DNA from: Parabacteroides goldsteinii
GTDB lineage: Bacteria > Bacteroidota > Bacteroidia > Bacteroidales > Tannerellaceae
Assembly: GCF_015550595.1 (NCBI RefSeq)
Contig: NZ_JADNBB010000018.1
Coordinates: forward strand, 1 to 64,000
Length of the DNA stretch: 64,000 nucleotides
Direction: 5' to 3'
The notes under the pieces: model-generated
The model's input: only the letters and a program-made list of their open reading frames with translations
Database searches by the model: none
Told to the model about the DNA's origin: nothing
Made by a program: the position numbers and the translations under genes
In this document: positions 55,329 to 64,000 of the stretch, in pieces
How positions within the stretch are numbered: position 1 is the stretch's first letter
Layout: each line of letters begins with the position of its first letter

Positions 55329-56993
55329 TCAATAGTTACTATATAAATATCTTTTGATACTCTTCTTCGGAGTTTTCTCAAACTCTGTCGGATATAATTG
55401 TATTTCCGAAACAACTTCGTAGGAGGCCAACTGCTTATTCAACTCGATCCGGTTCTGCTCCATTATGACCGGCAAGTCGGTATGTGAGATACCTGTACCG
55501 TCGACCGTATCATAATCCGGATAGACTAAAGCCACCAATTTACCGTTTTTCTCGATAACGATACTTTCCATAACAAAAGGTAGGTTGTTTATCTTCGACT
55601 CGATCTCTTCCGGATAAATATTCTGTCCGCTTGCCCCCAGGATCATTGTCTTGCTACGGCCACGGATAAAGATACGGTTATCGTGGTCGATCGTCCCCAA
55701 GTCGCCGGTATGAAGCCAGCCGTCTTCGGTAAAAACATTTTTAGTTGCTTCTTCATTCTTATAATATCCTTTCATCACGTTCTCGCCACGAACCTGAATC
55801 TCTCCTACCTTATTATACGGATCATCAGAATCAATACGTACCTCCATAATACCTTTTAGTATCTGTCCACAAGAACCAAGTACATATTCGCGATTATTGT
55901 CATAACTGATTAACGGTCCGCATTCCGTCATACCGTAACCGATCGTAAACGGGAACTTGATTTTATACAGAAAATCACTCACTTCCTGGTTCATGGCAGC
56001 CCCACCGACAATCACTTCGCGGAAACGTCCCCCCATAGCATCCACCAGATGTTTACGGATCTGCGCATAAATACGGGAATCCAGCAAAGGGATATTCAAA
56101 GCCAACTTCATCGTCGTCTTACTCAACTGGGGAAGGATCATCTTCTTATAGATCTTTTCCAGAATCAGTGGAACAGTCAGGATAAGGTTCGGTTTCACTT
56201 CTTCAAATGCTTTCAGCAAGATCTTCGGAGAAGGTACTTTCCCTAACATATAGACATGTGCTCCGACAGCCATCGGCACCAGGAAATTGAAGGCACAACT
56301 ATAAGCATGAGCCAACGGCAAGAAACATAATTCACGGTCACCACGGAACAATAGGTCCAGCGTTTTCGCATAAGTAACATTCCCCGCCAAGTTGTTACCG
56401 GTCAGCATTACGCCTTTACTGAAACCGGTCGTACCGGAAGTATAGTTCAGCAGGACAACCTTGTCGTTATCCAGTTCGGCATATTTGATATCGTTCTTGG
56501 AAAACCCGTTCGGATACTTCTCTGCCATCTTTTCATCCATCGACTTCATCAATTTCTGAATACTCTCACCATCACGCTGATGCAGGCAACGAAAATCGGA
56601 AAGAGAGAATACACCGCGTATCTCTTCGATTTTATCTTCTTCCAACGAATCCCAGATACGGTCGCTGACAAACAGGAATACCGACTCGGAATGGTTGATA
56701 ATATGATGCACATCATTCGGATTGAAATCCTGCAGGATCGGCACTATGATGGCACCATAAGTTACAGCCGCCATATAGACAATACACCAACGGGCACTGT
56801 CTTTCCCGATCAGGGCAATCTTATCCCCCCGACGTATCTGGCATTCCTCAAACAGGATATGGATGCGTGCAATCTCTTTTGCTACATCTTCAAAAGTAAA
56901 AGTAACATTCTTGCTGTAATCTGTTAAGGCGGGTAACGACCAGTTTTCCTTGAAACTGTTTTCGTACATCTTAATGAAGTTCTCTTGTATCAT
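55329..56993 (-). CDS. Long-chain fatty acid-CoA ligase
   Basis: 554 residues from the ATG at 56993. The frame extends 18 codons further upstream, but a -7 box (TATTTTTG, minus strand, 57017-57024) lies within that extension, so the later start is right. Motifs: LLNYTSGTTGFSKGVML, GYGMTECGPLISY, WLHTGDLGTIDHDNRIFIRGR and a C-terminal PKKSIKRYLY. It activates fatty acids at the membrane for lipid use. Confidence 0.92.
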   Translation of the reverse strand: MIQENFIKMYENSFKENWSLPALTDYSKNVTFTFEDVAKEIARIHILFEECQIRRGDKIALIGKDSARWCIVYMAAVTYGAIIVPILQDFNPNDVHHIINHSESVFLFVSDRIWDSLEEDKIEEIRGVFSLSDFRCLHQRDGESIQKLMKSMDEKMAEKYPNGFSKNDIKYAELDNDKVVLLNYTSGTTGFSKGVMLTGNNLAGNVTYAKTLDLLFRGDRELCFLPLAHAYSCAFNFLVPMAVGAHVYMLGKVPSPKILLKAFEEVKPNLILTVPLILEKIYKKMILPQLSKTTMKLALNIPLLDSRIYAQIRKHLVDAMGGRFREVIVGGAAMNQEVSDFLYKIKFPFTIGYGMTECGPLISYDNNREYVLGSCGQILKGIMEVRIDSDDPYNKVGEIQVRGENVMKGYYKNEEATKNVFTEDGWLHTGDLGTIDHDNRIFIRGRSKTMILGASGQNIYPEEIESKINNLPFVMESIVIEKNGKLVALVYPDYDTVDGTGISHTDLPVIMEQNRIELNKQLASYEVVSEIQLYPTEFEKTPKKSIKRYLYSNY

Positions 56994-57016
56994 AGTACAG
57001 ATGCTTAAATTTCGTG

Positions 57017-57024
57017 CAAAAATA
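57017..57024 (-). promoter_or_regulatory. -7 box for the fatty acid-CoA ligase
   Basis: Minus strand TATTTTTG, full match; decides the start codon at 56993. Confidence 0.6.
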
Positions 57025-57101
57025 CAGACTATCCGGCAGATACACAACAGCTAAAGAGAGTTTAACCCTTAGGCGATCCGATTGAACCGTTGCTTTATTT
57101 T

Positions 57102-58259
57102 TTATTTCTTATACTTTACCAACATAATCACCGGATTGGCTTCTTCATCCAATGTTGCCGCAATCTCTTTCAGTTCACCTTTCAGTTGTCCTTTTCCATA
57201 AGCTTCTACAAGGTCGGGGGCCTGCAAAGACTGGCAGATCGCAATTTCGGAGTTACGGGGTTTAAAGAGGAATGAGATTTGCTTCTTATTGGTAAAATCA
57301 CCATTGTACATGGTAAATAGAGAGAGAGTCTTTTCCTGTTTGTCATACAACAAATCGGTACCAGGAAATCCCTTAAACGTCTTGTAGTCGAGTTCTTTCT
57401 TCATGGTACGCATGAAATAATAGCGATCGGTGATTACAGTTGGAAAAAGAAAGACTTCTGTTTCCATAGAATTGATAGAGGGGGTCCGTACAATAACAGG
57501 ATACATATTGCCGTCTGACAAGTAGTTGTACAACGTATCGGATGAGGTATTCACAAGCATCCAATCACCTTGGTTGGGAAACACCATGTGAAATTCAGGC
57601 ATTACCGTCAATTCATCCTTTCTAACTACCGGTGTTTTATACTCTTTAAAAGGAATCCGGATTTCATGAGCAACACTTCCGTCCTGCTTGGAAACAAGCA
57701 AATGACATGCCTGTTCATCTTCTTTCGGTGTCGAATACTTCTTATAACAAATCAAATGATCGCTATCATAATTGAAGATATCGTCATAATAGCCGGTATC
57801 CGCATACTTGAAACTTCTTTTATAGTTTCCGGATAGATCATACACCGATATTTTTCTTGCGGAATAGTCTGAGACAAACATTTCATTATTATCCTCATCC
57901 AATATAATAGAGTAAATCCCTGAATATTCCTCGGCACCTTGCCCAAAGCGGTTTATCTTTTTTATCCCTTTACCTGTCGTCCTGTCAAAAACAAAAATAT
58001 TCCCATCCCGCCAATTTCTTACCAACACAATATTCTTACCAATGGCTTCCACAACACCTTGCGTAATAAATTCATCGGTGGTTTCCAACGGAATGTATTC
58101 CACATCCATAAAGTCCTGAAGGATCAGCTCCTTCTCGGGATAATTTGCACTAACGTCGACTGTAATGAGCTCATTATTCTTCTTTCCGGATTGTTGACAT
58201 CCCATAAATCCAACTATTGCAAGGAAGATAATTGCCAGGTTTGCATTTAATTTTTTCAT
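57102..58259 (-). CDS. 6-bladed beta-propeller lipoprotein
   Basis: A 385-residue lipoprotein: signal with IVGFMGC (Cys 21), then the family start VEYIPLETTDEFITQG and propeller blades (NIFVFDRTTGKGIKKINRFGQG; EMFVSDYSARKISVYDLSGNYKRSF). Such proteins are often encoded near transport genes in Bacteroides; role unknown. The 58,260-58,484 gap holds a perfect 14-bp palindrome ATTTCGTACGAAAT at 58313-58326, a possible regulatory site. Confidence 0.87.
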   Translation of the reverse strand: MKKLNANLAIIFLAIVGFMGCQQSGKKNNELITVDVSANYPEKELILQDFMDVEYIPLETTDEFITQGVVEAIGKNIVLVRNWRDGNIFVFDRTTGKGIKKINRFGQGAEEYSGIYSIILDEDNNEMFVSDYSARKISVYDLSGNYKRSFKYADTGYYDDIFNYDSDHLICYKKYSTPKEDEQACHLLVSKQDGSVAHEIRIPFKEYKTPVVRKDELTVMPEFHMVFPNQGDWMLVNTSSDTLYNYLSDGNMYPVIVRTPSINSMETEVFLFPTVITDRYYFMRTMKKELDYKTFKGFPGTDLLYDKQEKTLSLFTMYNGDFTNKKQISFLFKPRNSEIAICQSLQAPDLVEAYGKGQLKGELKEIAATLDEEANPVIMLVKYKK

Positions 58260-58479
58260 TTCTTCTTATTGTTATGAATACTGTGCTGCTAATGTTCGTG
58301 TACCATACGAATATTTCGTACGAAATGTACGTACTATTCGATACACAAACAACTTAATTCATCCCACACCCGCAACCTTTAACAATATTTATTGATATTC
58401 CGGGCAGAAGTATGACGTACCTTGATAAAGTTTCCTGTCCCTTAACAAGAGCAGGAAACTTTATCCGGATATTTTTCGC

Positions 58480-58487
58480 TAAATTTG
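58480..58487 (+). promoter_or_regulatory. -7 box for mtaB
   Basis: TAAATTTG, full match; it overlaps an in-frame TTG at 58485, so translation most likely starts at the ATG at 58506. Confidence 0.6.
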
Positions 58488-58505
58488 CGCGATAATTCAA
58501 TCGCA

Positions 58506-59834
58506 ATGATAGACAAAACCGTATTTGAAAATAAAATAGCTGCTTATTATACCTTGGGCTGTAAGCTTAATTTCGCTGAGACCTCTACCATCGGCAAGGT
58601 ACTGGCAGAACAAGGCGTACGCAAAGCCCGTGCGGGTGAGAAAGCAGATATATGTGTTGTAAATACCTGTTCCGTCACAGAACTGGCCGATAAGAAATGT
58701 CGCCAGGCTATCCGACGGATCAATAAGCAACATCCGGGAGCCTTTATTGTAGTGACCGGTTGCTATGCACAGCTCAAGCCGGAAGAGGTATCCCATATCG
58801 AAGGGGTCGACCTGGTGTTGGGCGCAGAACAAAAGCTGGATATATTAATGTATCTGGACGACCTGAAAAAGAAAGAAGAGGGAGGCGCCGTCATCGCCTC
58901 CGAAAGTAAAGATATACGTACCTTCTCCCCTTCCTGCTCGGCAGACGACCGTACACGCCATTTCCTGAAAGTACAGGACGGATGCGATTACTACTGCACG
59001 TATTGTACCATTCCTTTCGCCCGTGGACGAAGCCGCAACGGTACCATCGCCAGTATGGTGGAACAGGCACAGGAGGTAGCCCGCAAAGGTGGCAAAGAGA
59101 TTGTACTGACAGGGGTGAATATCGGCGATTTCGGTAAGTCTACCGGTGAAACCTTTAGCGACCTGATCCATGCACTCGACGAAGTGGAAGGTATCGTACG
59201 TTACCGTATCTCTTCCATCGAACCGAATCTGATCACAGACGAGGCGATCGACTTTGTAGCATCCAGCAAACGGTTCGCCCCTCACTTCCATATCCCTTTG
59301 CAGAGTGGTAGCGATGATGTATTGAAACTGATGCGCCGCCGTTACGACACCGATCTTTTCCGTCATAAGATCGAAAAGATCAAAGAGATCATGCCGCATG
59401 CCTTTATCGGTGTGGATGTGATCGTCGGGACCCGTGGAGAGACAGACGAGTTTTTCGAAGATGCCCGTCGCTTTATCGACAGTCTGGATATAAGCCAGCT
59501 GCATGTGTTCAGCTACTCCGAACGTCCGGGAACACAGGCTTTAAAGATTGCCCATTCGGTTGACCCGAAAATAAAACATGCCCGTAGCCAGCAACTATTG
59601 GATATCTCCGACAAGAAACTGCATGCCTTCTACGACGCCCATATCGGCAGCCAGGCGGAAGTCCTTTTCGAACATACCCGCAAAGACGGCCGGATGCACG
59701 GCTTCACAGAGAACTATATTAAAGTAGAGATACCTTACGACCATTCGCTGGTGAACGAAACCCGACGGGTAACGCTGACCGGATGGAATGAAGACCGTAC
59801 GGCACTGAATTGTGAATTAGTAATCGCCGGTTGA
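58506..59834 (+). CDS. mtaB: tRNA (t6A37) methylthiotransferase MtaB
   Basis: A 442-residue radical-SAM enzyme adding methylthio to t6A37 of tRNA. UPF0004 domain first (YTLGCKLNFAETSTIGK, CVVNTCSVT, VTGCYAQ with cluster cysteines), then the radical-SAM CxxxCxxC in DGCDYYCTYCTIP, then a TRAM domain at the C-terminus. The TLGCKxN pattern separates MtaB from MiaB and RimO. It is followed within 1 base by the acyltransferase gene. Confidence 0.93.
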   Translation: MIDKTVFENKIAAYYTLGCKLNFAETSTIGKVLAEQGVRKARAGEKADICVVNTCSVTELADKKCRQAIRRINKQHPGAFIVVTGCYAQLKPEEVSHIEGVDLVLGAEQKLDILMYLDDLKKKEEGGAVIASESKDIRTFSPSCSADDRTRHFLKVQDGCDYYCTYCTIPFARGRSRNGTIASMVEQAQEVARKGGKEIVLTGVNIGDFGKSTGETFSDLIHALDEVEGIVRYRISSIEPNLITDEAIDFVASSKRFAPHFHIPLQSGSDDVLKLMRRRYDTDLFRHKIEKIKEIMPHAFIGVDVIVGTRGETDEFFEDARRFIDSLDISQLHVFSYSERPGTQALKIAHSVDPKIKHARSQQLLDISDKKLHAFYDAHIGSQAEVLFEHTRKDGRMHGFTENYIKVEIPYDHSLVNETRRVTLTGWNEDRTALNCELVIAG

Positions 59835-59835
59835 T

Positions 59836-60726
59836 ATGTGGAATAAAATTCAATATGGATTGATCTTTGCATGGGCCAAGCTGCATGCATTTTTACCGAT
59901 GCCGGTATTATATGTCCTGTCCGATATCCTGTACGTTCTTATATACAGGGTAATCCGTTACAGGTTACGCGTCGTACGCCGGAATATGGAGGCTTCCTTC
60001 CCCGATAAATCAGAGATAGAGTTGCGAAGGCTGGAGAAAGCTTTCTATCATCATTTCGCCGACTACATTGTCGAGACGATCAAGCTGGCTCATATCTCTC
60101 CCGAGGAAGTATTGCGCCGCGCCCACATCAAGAATCCGGAAGTGGCCACCCGGTTACAGGCAGAAGGACAAAAGACAGTCATGATGCTGATGGGCCATTA
60201 TGGCAACTGGGAATGGTTCAGTGCCTCCAGCCTGGTATACACAGATTCCAAACTCTGGCAAATCTACCGTCCGCTGAACAACAAGGCTGTCGACCGTCTG
60301 TTCATCTACCTGCGTACCCGCTTCGGATCATACGGGATGAAGAAGAACGACACGGTACGCGACATGATGACACTGAAGAGAGAAGGCAGTAATAATATCG
60401 TGATCTTCATTGCCGACCAGACGCCGAGCAAAGGCAACCTGCATTACTGGACCAACTTCCTCAATCAGGACACCGCCATATTGAACGGCGCCGAACGTAT
60501 TGCCCGCAAACTTGACCTCCCGGTTATCTTCCTGGATGTACAGAAAGTGAAGCGCGGTTATTACACGGTAGAAATGAAGCTAATGACAGCTCATGCCAAA
60601 CAGACAGCCGAAAACGAGATCACCGAATCGTACGCCCGTATGACGGAAAAGATGATCCTGCGTAACCCGGCTTACTGGCTCTGGACTCACAAACGTTGGA
60701 AATACAAGAGAGAAGATGCACAATAA
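59836..60726 (+). CDS. LpxL/HtrB-type lipid A acyltransferase
   Basis: A 296-residue inner-membrane acyltransferase with one N-terminal hydrophobic region. The H-x4-E catalytic motif is GHYGNWEWF near residue 118; FIADQTPSKGNLHYWTNFLNQDTAI is also typical. It adds a secondary acyl chain to lipid A or acts on a related lipid. It overlaps the next gene by 11 bases. Confidence 0.9.
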   Translation: MWNKIQYGLIFAWAKLHAFLPMPVLYVLSDILYVLIYRVIRYRLRVVRRNMEASFPDKSEIELRRLEKAFYHHFADYIVETIKLAHISPEEVLRRAHIKNPEVATRLQAEGQKTVMMLMGHYGNWEWFSASSLVYTDSKLWQIYRPLNNKAVDRLFIYLRTRFGSYGMKKNDTVRDMMTLKREGSNNIVIFIADQTPSKGNLHYWTNFLNQDTAILNGAERIARKLDLPVIFLDVQKVKRGYYTVEMKLMTAHAKQTAENEITESYARMTEKMILRNPAYWLWTHKRWKYKREDAQ

Positions 60727-61750
60727 TACTAAGAAAATAGCCGTCGTTATCCTCAACTGGAACGGGAAAAAGCTAATGGAAGAATTCCTTCCGTCGGTAA
60801 TCGCTCATAGTCCGGAAGAACTGGCTGAAGTAGTCGTTGCCGATAACGGTTCTACGGATGCATCCACCGATATGCTGGAAGATAAATTCCCGTCCGTACG
60901 GATTATCCAACTGGATAAGAACTATGGATTTGCAGAAGGCTACAACCAGGCCCTCGAACAGATCGATAATAAGTATACCGTTCTTCTCAACAGCGATGTA
61001 GAAGTTACGCCCGGCTGGCTCGATGCCCCTCTGGCTGCTCTCGAAGCCGATCCGACAATAGTTGCCGCCCAACCTAAAATCAGGGCACAACGCAACAAAG
61101 CGTATTTCGAATATGCCGGAGCTGCCGGCGGTTATATGGACATCTACGGATATCCTTATTGCCGGGGTCGTGTGTTGCATGTAGTAGAAAAAGATGAAGG
61201 GCAATACGACACACAGGCGGATATCCTTTGGGCTACCGGAGCCTGTCTGTTTATTCGTACTGCTATCTATAAAGAAGTCGGCGGACTCGATGCCGGTTTC
61301 TTCGCCCATCAGGAAGAGATCGATATGTGCTGGCGACTACGTTCGCGGGGCTACCGCCTGGTATGTACGCCCCAGTCTGTCGTCTACCACGTCGGCGGTG
61401 CGACTCTGAATGTAGAGAGCCCCCGCAAAACGTTCCTCAACTTCCGTAATAACCTGTTGATGCTTTATAAGAACCTCCCGGAAAAAAACTTGAAGCATGT
61501 AATGCGTGCGCGTTTCTGGCTCGACTACATTGCTGCGACCAAATTCCTATTATGCGGCCACTACACTAATGCCAAAGCTGTTTACGAAGCCCGCAAAGCC
61601 TTCTTCGAGATGAAACCGGAATATGCAATCAAAAGAAAGGAGAATCTGGCTAAGACAACACTTGCCACTATTCCCGAATTGATGCATGGTAGTCTTATCC
61701 TGGCATTTTATTTAAAAGGGAAGAAAAGATATTCAGATATTAATAAATAA
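60716..61750 (+). CDS. GT2-family glycosyltransferase
   Basis: A 344-residue GT-A enzyme: VVILNWNGKKLMEEFLPSV, VVADNGSTDASTDML, VLLNSDVEVTPGWLDAPL (DxD-like) and DAGFFAHQEEIDMCWRLRSRG. Similar to rhamnosyltransferase-like enzymes. Overlap with the acyltransferase suggests a shared role in lipopolysaccharide or other surface glycolipid. Ends at a hairpin. Confidence 0.92.
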   Translation: MHNNTKKIAVVILNWNGKKLMEEFLPSVIAHSPEELAEVVVADNGSTDASTDMLEDKFPSVRIIQLDKNYGFAEGYNQALEQIDNKYTVLLNSDVEVTPGWLDAPLAALEADPTIVAAQPKIRAQRNKAYFEYAGAAGGYMDIYGYPYCRGRVLHVVEKDEGQYDTQADILWATGACLFIRTAIYKEVGGLDAGFFAHQEEIDMCWRLRSRGYRLVCTPQSVVYHVGGATLNVESPRKTFLNFRNNLLMLYKNLPEKNLKHVMRARFWLDYIAATKFLLCGHYTNAKAVYEARKAFFEMKPEYAIKRKENLAKTTLATIPELMHGSLILAFYLKGKKRYSDINK

Positions 61751-61773
61751 CCGGAACAGATAATCTGTTCCGG
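61751..61773 (+). terminator. Terminator after the GT2 gene
   Basis: CCGGAACAGA (61751-61760) pairs perfectly with TCTGTTCCGG (61764-61773); only a short T-rich tail. Confidence 0.7.
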
Positions 61774-61836
61774 TTTGGTACAAGCTCTCATTCAAAACTA
61801 CTATATCATGGAACGGCCATACCACTATCTGAGTTT

Positions 61837-62115
61837 TCATTTCCGATTGATCGTTTCAAAAAGATATTTACCGACTCTGAAGCGAACTGTGGTACGCTCA
61901 TCGAGTATGAATGGGGCACCAGTCTTAGGGTTACGTACCGGACGGGCGGATTGTTTGCGGATATAAAAACGTCCGAAGCCTAAAAATGCAACATCTTCTT
62001 CACGCGCCAGGACTTCGGTAACGAGCGCAAAAAACTCTTCTACAAATTTGTGCGTTTCCGTAACCGGACGACCCGTACGCTCTGCTAATTCGGCAATAAA
62101 TTTTGTCTTGTTCAT
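61837..62115 (-). CDS. HU/IHF-family DNA-binding protein
   Basis: 92 residues from the ATG at 62115 (MNKTKFIAELAERTGRP), the normal HU length; an earlier in-frame start at 62160 would overlap the neighbouring gene and is rejected. Conserved FLGFGRFYIRKQSARPVRNPKTG forms the DNA-binding arm. It bends DNA as a dimer. Last in a leftward run with the surface genes. Confidence 0.93.
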   Translation of the reverse strand: MNKTKFIAELAERTGRPVTETHKFVEEFFALVTEVLAREEDVAFLGFGRFYIRKQSARPVRNPKTGAPFILDERTTVRFRVGKYLFETINRK

Positions 62116-62152
62116 AATGTTCTGTTTAATAAATTTCTGATTAGTTATTTGT

Positions 62153-62500
62153 TTATTCAATATCGATCTTTGAGGTCAAATGCAACTGTCGTTCCTCCCA
62201 CTCTGCAAAATCATCCCATTGGCGGCATATATTCAGAGGCGGGGTTATCCGGATACATTCGTCATCGGCAAGTGTACTGTACTTTTCCGAGAACAAACGC
62301 AAACGGTTATCAGGGATACGAATATAGACAAAAGACCCTGCTGCATCGGTGCAGCTCCAGTTGGCTGCAAGTTTGGGACAGAGCAGGGCGGCATAATAGG
62401 CCGAACGCCCGAAGGCAGTAAACCGGCCTTCCTGTAAATATAAAAAGATACTGTCTATGTTGATCCGTTCCTTTTCCAGAATGGTGTCTATCCGATTCAT
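62153..62500 (-). CDS. Hypothetical 115-residue protein
   Basis: Soluble and mixed alpha/beta, with no signal peptide and no family I recognise. FTAFGRSAYYAALLCPKL and LFSEKYSTLADDECIRITPP are its notable parts. It lies 19 bases after the stop of the upstream secreted-protein gene and 37 bases before HU, suggesting cotranscription. Confidence 0.6.
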   Translation of the reverse strand: MNRIDTILEKERINIDSIFLYLQEGRFTAFGRSAYYAALLCPKLAANWSCTDAAGSFVYIRIPDNRLRLFSEKYSTLADDECIRITPPLNICRQWDDFAEWEERQLHLTSKIDIE

Positions 62501-62519
62501 TTTATCTATCTTTCAGAGG

Positions 62520-63179
62520 TTAATAATCTCTTACACATCTGTATTTCGACGCTATGTTTTTTAATTGTGCACTTGACTGCGGTTTAGTGGTACTGAAATC
62601 AATATACCATGCCTGAGTCTCTGTATTCTCTGTCGAAGTCCAGTACTGACCGCTTAACTGACCAGCGGGATAAATAGCATTAATGCCATCCCGAAACAAC
62701 CACATCAGCATCATCTCCCGTTGAGTAGGCAAACGCCAACTCCCTTTAGGGAATTCTGTGGTGGAGTAATTTTTACATCCGCCTGTGAAGGAAGGGTCAA
62801 AACTCCCGTCCGGATTGAGGTTGGTATTATCGTTACCTTCTCCTCCATGAAAACCCATGGCTGCCGCCCAGAACCTGACACCCGCTTCTTCTGTCGGAGC
62901 AATGATAAAACGGAAAGGAACTTTATCGTTCACGCTGATATTATCTCCGTTACCTTTCGCAGCAGTATGTCGTATGGTTGCAGCGTCTTTCGAGAGTTTC
63001 ATGCCCAGTGGCCAGATGGCACTTTCAGGTATACCAGCGGAGTAAAAGACGGCATAATCTCTACCGGGATTGGCAGCGTTCGTCCCTTTCAGGTTCTCCT
63101 TTTTCAATTGCTGCCCAAAAACGGCGGAGACCGGAAGCAGGCATACCATGACAACAATTATAAAGAATTTTTGTATCAT
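62520..63179 (-). CDS. Secreted protein with DUF1566/FISUMP-like domain
   Basis: A 219-residue protein: signal peptide (VVMVCLLPVSAVFGQ), then a C-terminal-type fimbrillin-associated domain: FPKGSWRLPTQREMMLMW, YWTSTENTETQAWYIDF and the end KYRCVRDY. This pattern recurs at C-termini of fimbrillin-like and FISUMP proteins. It is probably an extracellular or surface-fibre-associated product, possibly part of the same locus as the next gene. Confidence 0.75.
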   Translation of the reverse strand: MIQKFFIIVVMVCLLPVSAVFGQQLKKENLKGTNAANPGRDYAVFYSAGIPESAIWPLGMKLSKDAATIRHTAAKGNGDNISVNDKVPFRFIIAPTEEAGVRFWAAAMGFHGGEGNDNTNLNPDGSFDPSFTGGCKNYSTTEFPKGSWRLPTQREMMLMWLFRDGINAIYPAGQLSGQYWTSTENTETQAWYIDFSTTKPQSSAQLKNIASKYRCVRDY

Positions 63180-63212
63180 AATGTTCTGTTTTTAAAGTTC
63201 TTGTCGATGTTT

Positions 63213-64000
63213 TCAGAATGTCGCTTCACCCGGCTTCAAATATTTGACACAACGCAGGTTGTAAGACTCGGTCGGTGATAAAGGCTCGCTTGCCCCCGTC
63301 CACACTTGTGTGCCCCATGCAGATGTACCGTTCGTTGTAGACGACCAGTAATAGGTATCAGGTAATGTTTTGAGCGTGTTCGATCCGACGACATAGATAC
63401 TGAGCGACTCACCATAAGAGGGCATGTACCAGACCATGTCGTCTATAGTCTGCGACATTGTACCATTCAGGCCGATACATTTTTGCATAGCTGTATATCC
63501 GGTTGCACTTCTTAGGTCCCAGGTATTTTGCCGCCCGTCCGTAAAGCTGTTAGCGGCAGGCATGCCGCTGCTACTCCACTGCACTCCTCCCGGGGAGTTC
63601 ACATCACTGACATAAACTTCAATCCGCTTCTCGTATCTCCAGGTGTCAGCCTCAGCAGAGGTGGAGGCTACGGAAGAACCATCGGCTTTATACATTTTGA
63701 GTTCCCCTCCGAAGTAGCCGGGAACGAATTTGATAACGCGCGAGTCGTCTCCACTTTCACCGGTTATCTTAATATCGTAAGTGTATGAATAGTTAGGCGA
63801 AATGCTATAATCGTCCGTAAAGTTACTCCCCAGATGGACCTGGTAAACCACAGAGCGGACAACCACGCCTCCCGCCACCTCTACTCCCACAATCTGGAGA
63901 AAGGTTCCATCCGAAGGAGCATTGGTTACCCGCCTCTCCGGTGTTGTAAACGGAACCGGCTGGTGAAGATTGACCGGTAAATATTGGTTATCAATGGTTA
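63213..64000 (-). CDS. DUF4906/fimbrillin-like surface protein (N-terminus beyond window)
   Basis: The frame is open through the right edge, so this is the C-terminal part of a longer protein; a GTG at 63890 is only an internal codon. Residues near the edge read DNQYLPVNLHQPVPFTTPERR, then VVYQVHLGSNFTDDYSISPNYSYTYDIKITG, a pattern typical of fimbrial accessory or tip proteins (DUF4906). The end YYWSSTTNGTSAWGTQVW and NLRCVKYL is again DUF1566-like. It begins the leftward surface-gene run. Confidence 0.75.
   Translation of the reverse strand, partial: TIDNQYLPVNLHQPVPFTTPERRVTNAPSDGTFLQIVGVEVAGGVVVRSVVYQVHLGSNFTDDYSISPNYSYTYDIKITGESGDDSRVIKFVPGYFGGELKMYKADGSSVASTSAEADTWRYEKRIEVYVSDVNSPGGVQWSSSGMPAANSFTDGRQNTWDLRSATGYTAMQKCIGLNGTMSQTIDDMVWYMPSYGESLSIYVVGSNTLKTLPDTYYWSSTTNGTSAWGTQVWTGASEPLSPTESYNLRCVKYLKPGEATF

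Noticed and set aside
62116-62160. Longer N-terminus for the HU gene
   Set aside because: Would overlap the neighbouring ORF and exceed the usual HU length; the ATG at 62115 fits.

Overview
The window looks like chromosomal DNA of a gut Bacteroidales, most likely Parabacteroides or a close relative. Genus is inferred from gene content; no 16S gene is present. Support comes from promoters of the Bacteroidota type (TAnnTTTG -7 boxes, some with TTTG/TTG 19 nt upstream), families typical of the order (DUF4270, DUF4906, DUF3874/VapE, HU-like proteins, 6-bladed propeller lipoproteins, XRE-cupin plus acyl-CoA ligase), an N-succinylornithine carbamoyltransferase, and a glycogen cluster of GH57, GT4 and debranching enzyme.

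Bases 1-17,200 are an AT-rich accessory region. It starts with the tail of an IS30-type transposase and a complete IS4-family element (204-1634) with 10-bp target duplications. Next is a WYL-regulator locus: regulator, DUF2130 nuclease-like coiled-coil protein, an unknown protein, an outer-membrane barrel, a lipoprotein and a small membrane protein. Three of its promoters carry the same palindrome, TGCAG-N5-CTGCA, always exactly 11 nt before the -7 box. After a YD-type lipoprotein, a small XRE regulator and a scarred junction (8,231-8,713) comes a leftward defence island: a Gabija-like pair (OLD-family GajA, UvrD-like GajB) and a RloA/RloB (AbiL-type) pair. Remains of an AbiE toxin-antitoxin pair follow (frameshifted antitoxin, 24-codon toxin stub). 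About 1 kb of non-coding DNA with twin inverted repeats and an orphan membrane protein close the region.

Bases 17,287-21,055 hold a VapE/DUF3874 primase-type ATPase and an HU-like protein, transcribed divergently across four 13-bp palindromes at an exact 23-bp period, then an SDR-like protein lacking its catalytic residues and a SmpA/DUF4476 lipoprotein.

The rest is mostly core genome: RluA-type pseudouridine synthase, double GNAT, tRNA-His, ffh-folD, MATE exporter, panC-panD, a one-domain glycogen synthase-like protein with a DUF4270 lipoprotein, the glycogen cluster, Dcp peptidase, dCMP deaminase, C-terminal processing protease overlapping 5-formyl-THF cyclo-ligase, recF-DUF721, a TPR protein, ribH, tRNA-Tyr and tRNA-Gly followed by a run of orphan hairpins, an AraC regulator, XRE-cupin plus acyl-CoA ligase, proB-proA-argF', NDH-2, an outer-membrane barrel, an acidic micro-lipoprotein, a long-chain acyl-CoA synthetase, a propeller lipoprotein, mtaB, an LpxL-like acyltransferase and a GT2. 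An HU gene and a fimbrillin-like (DUF4906) surface locus run off the right edge. Between argF' and NDH-2 lies a 531-bp hyphenated palindrome with two arm pairs sharing one centre.

The strongest candidates for undescribed biology are the WYL operator set with its locus, the 23-bp-period palindrome array, the 531-bp palindrome, the hairpin run after tRNA-Gly, and the twin 49-bp inverted repeats.
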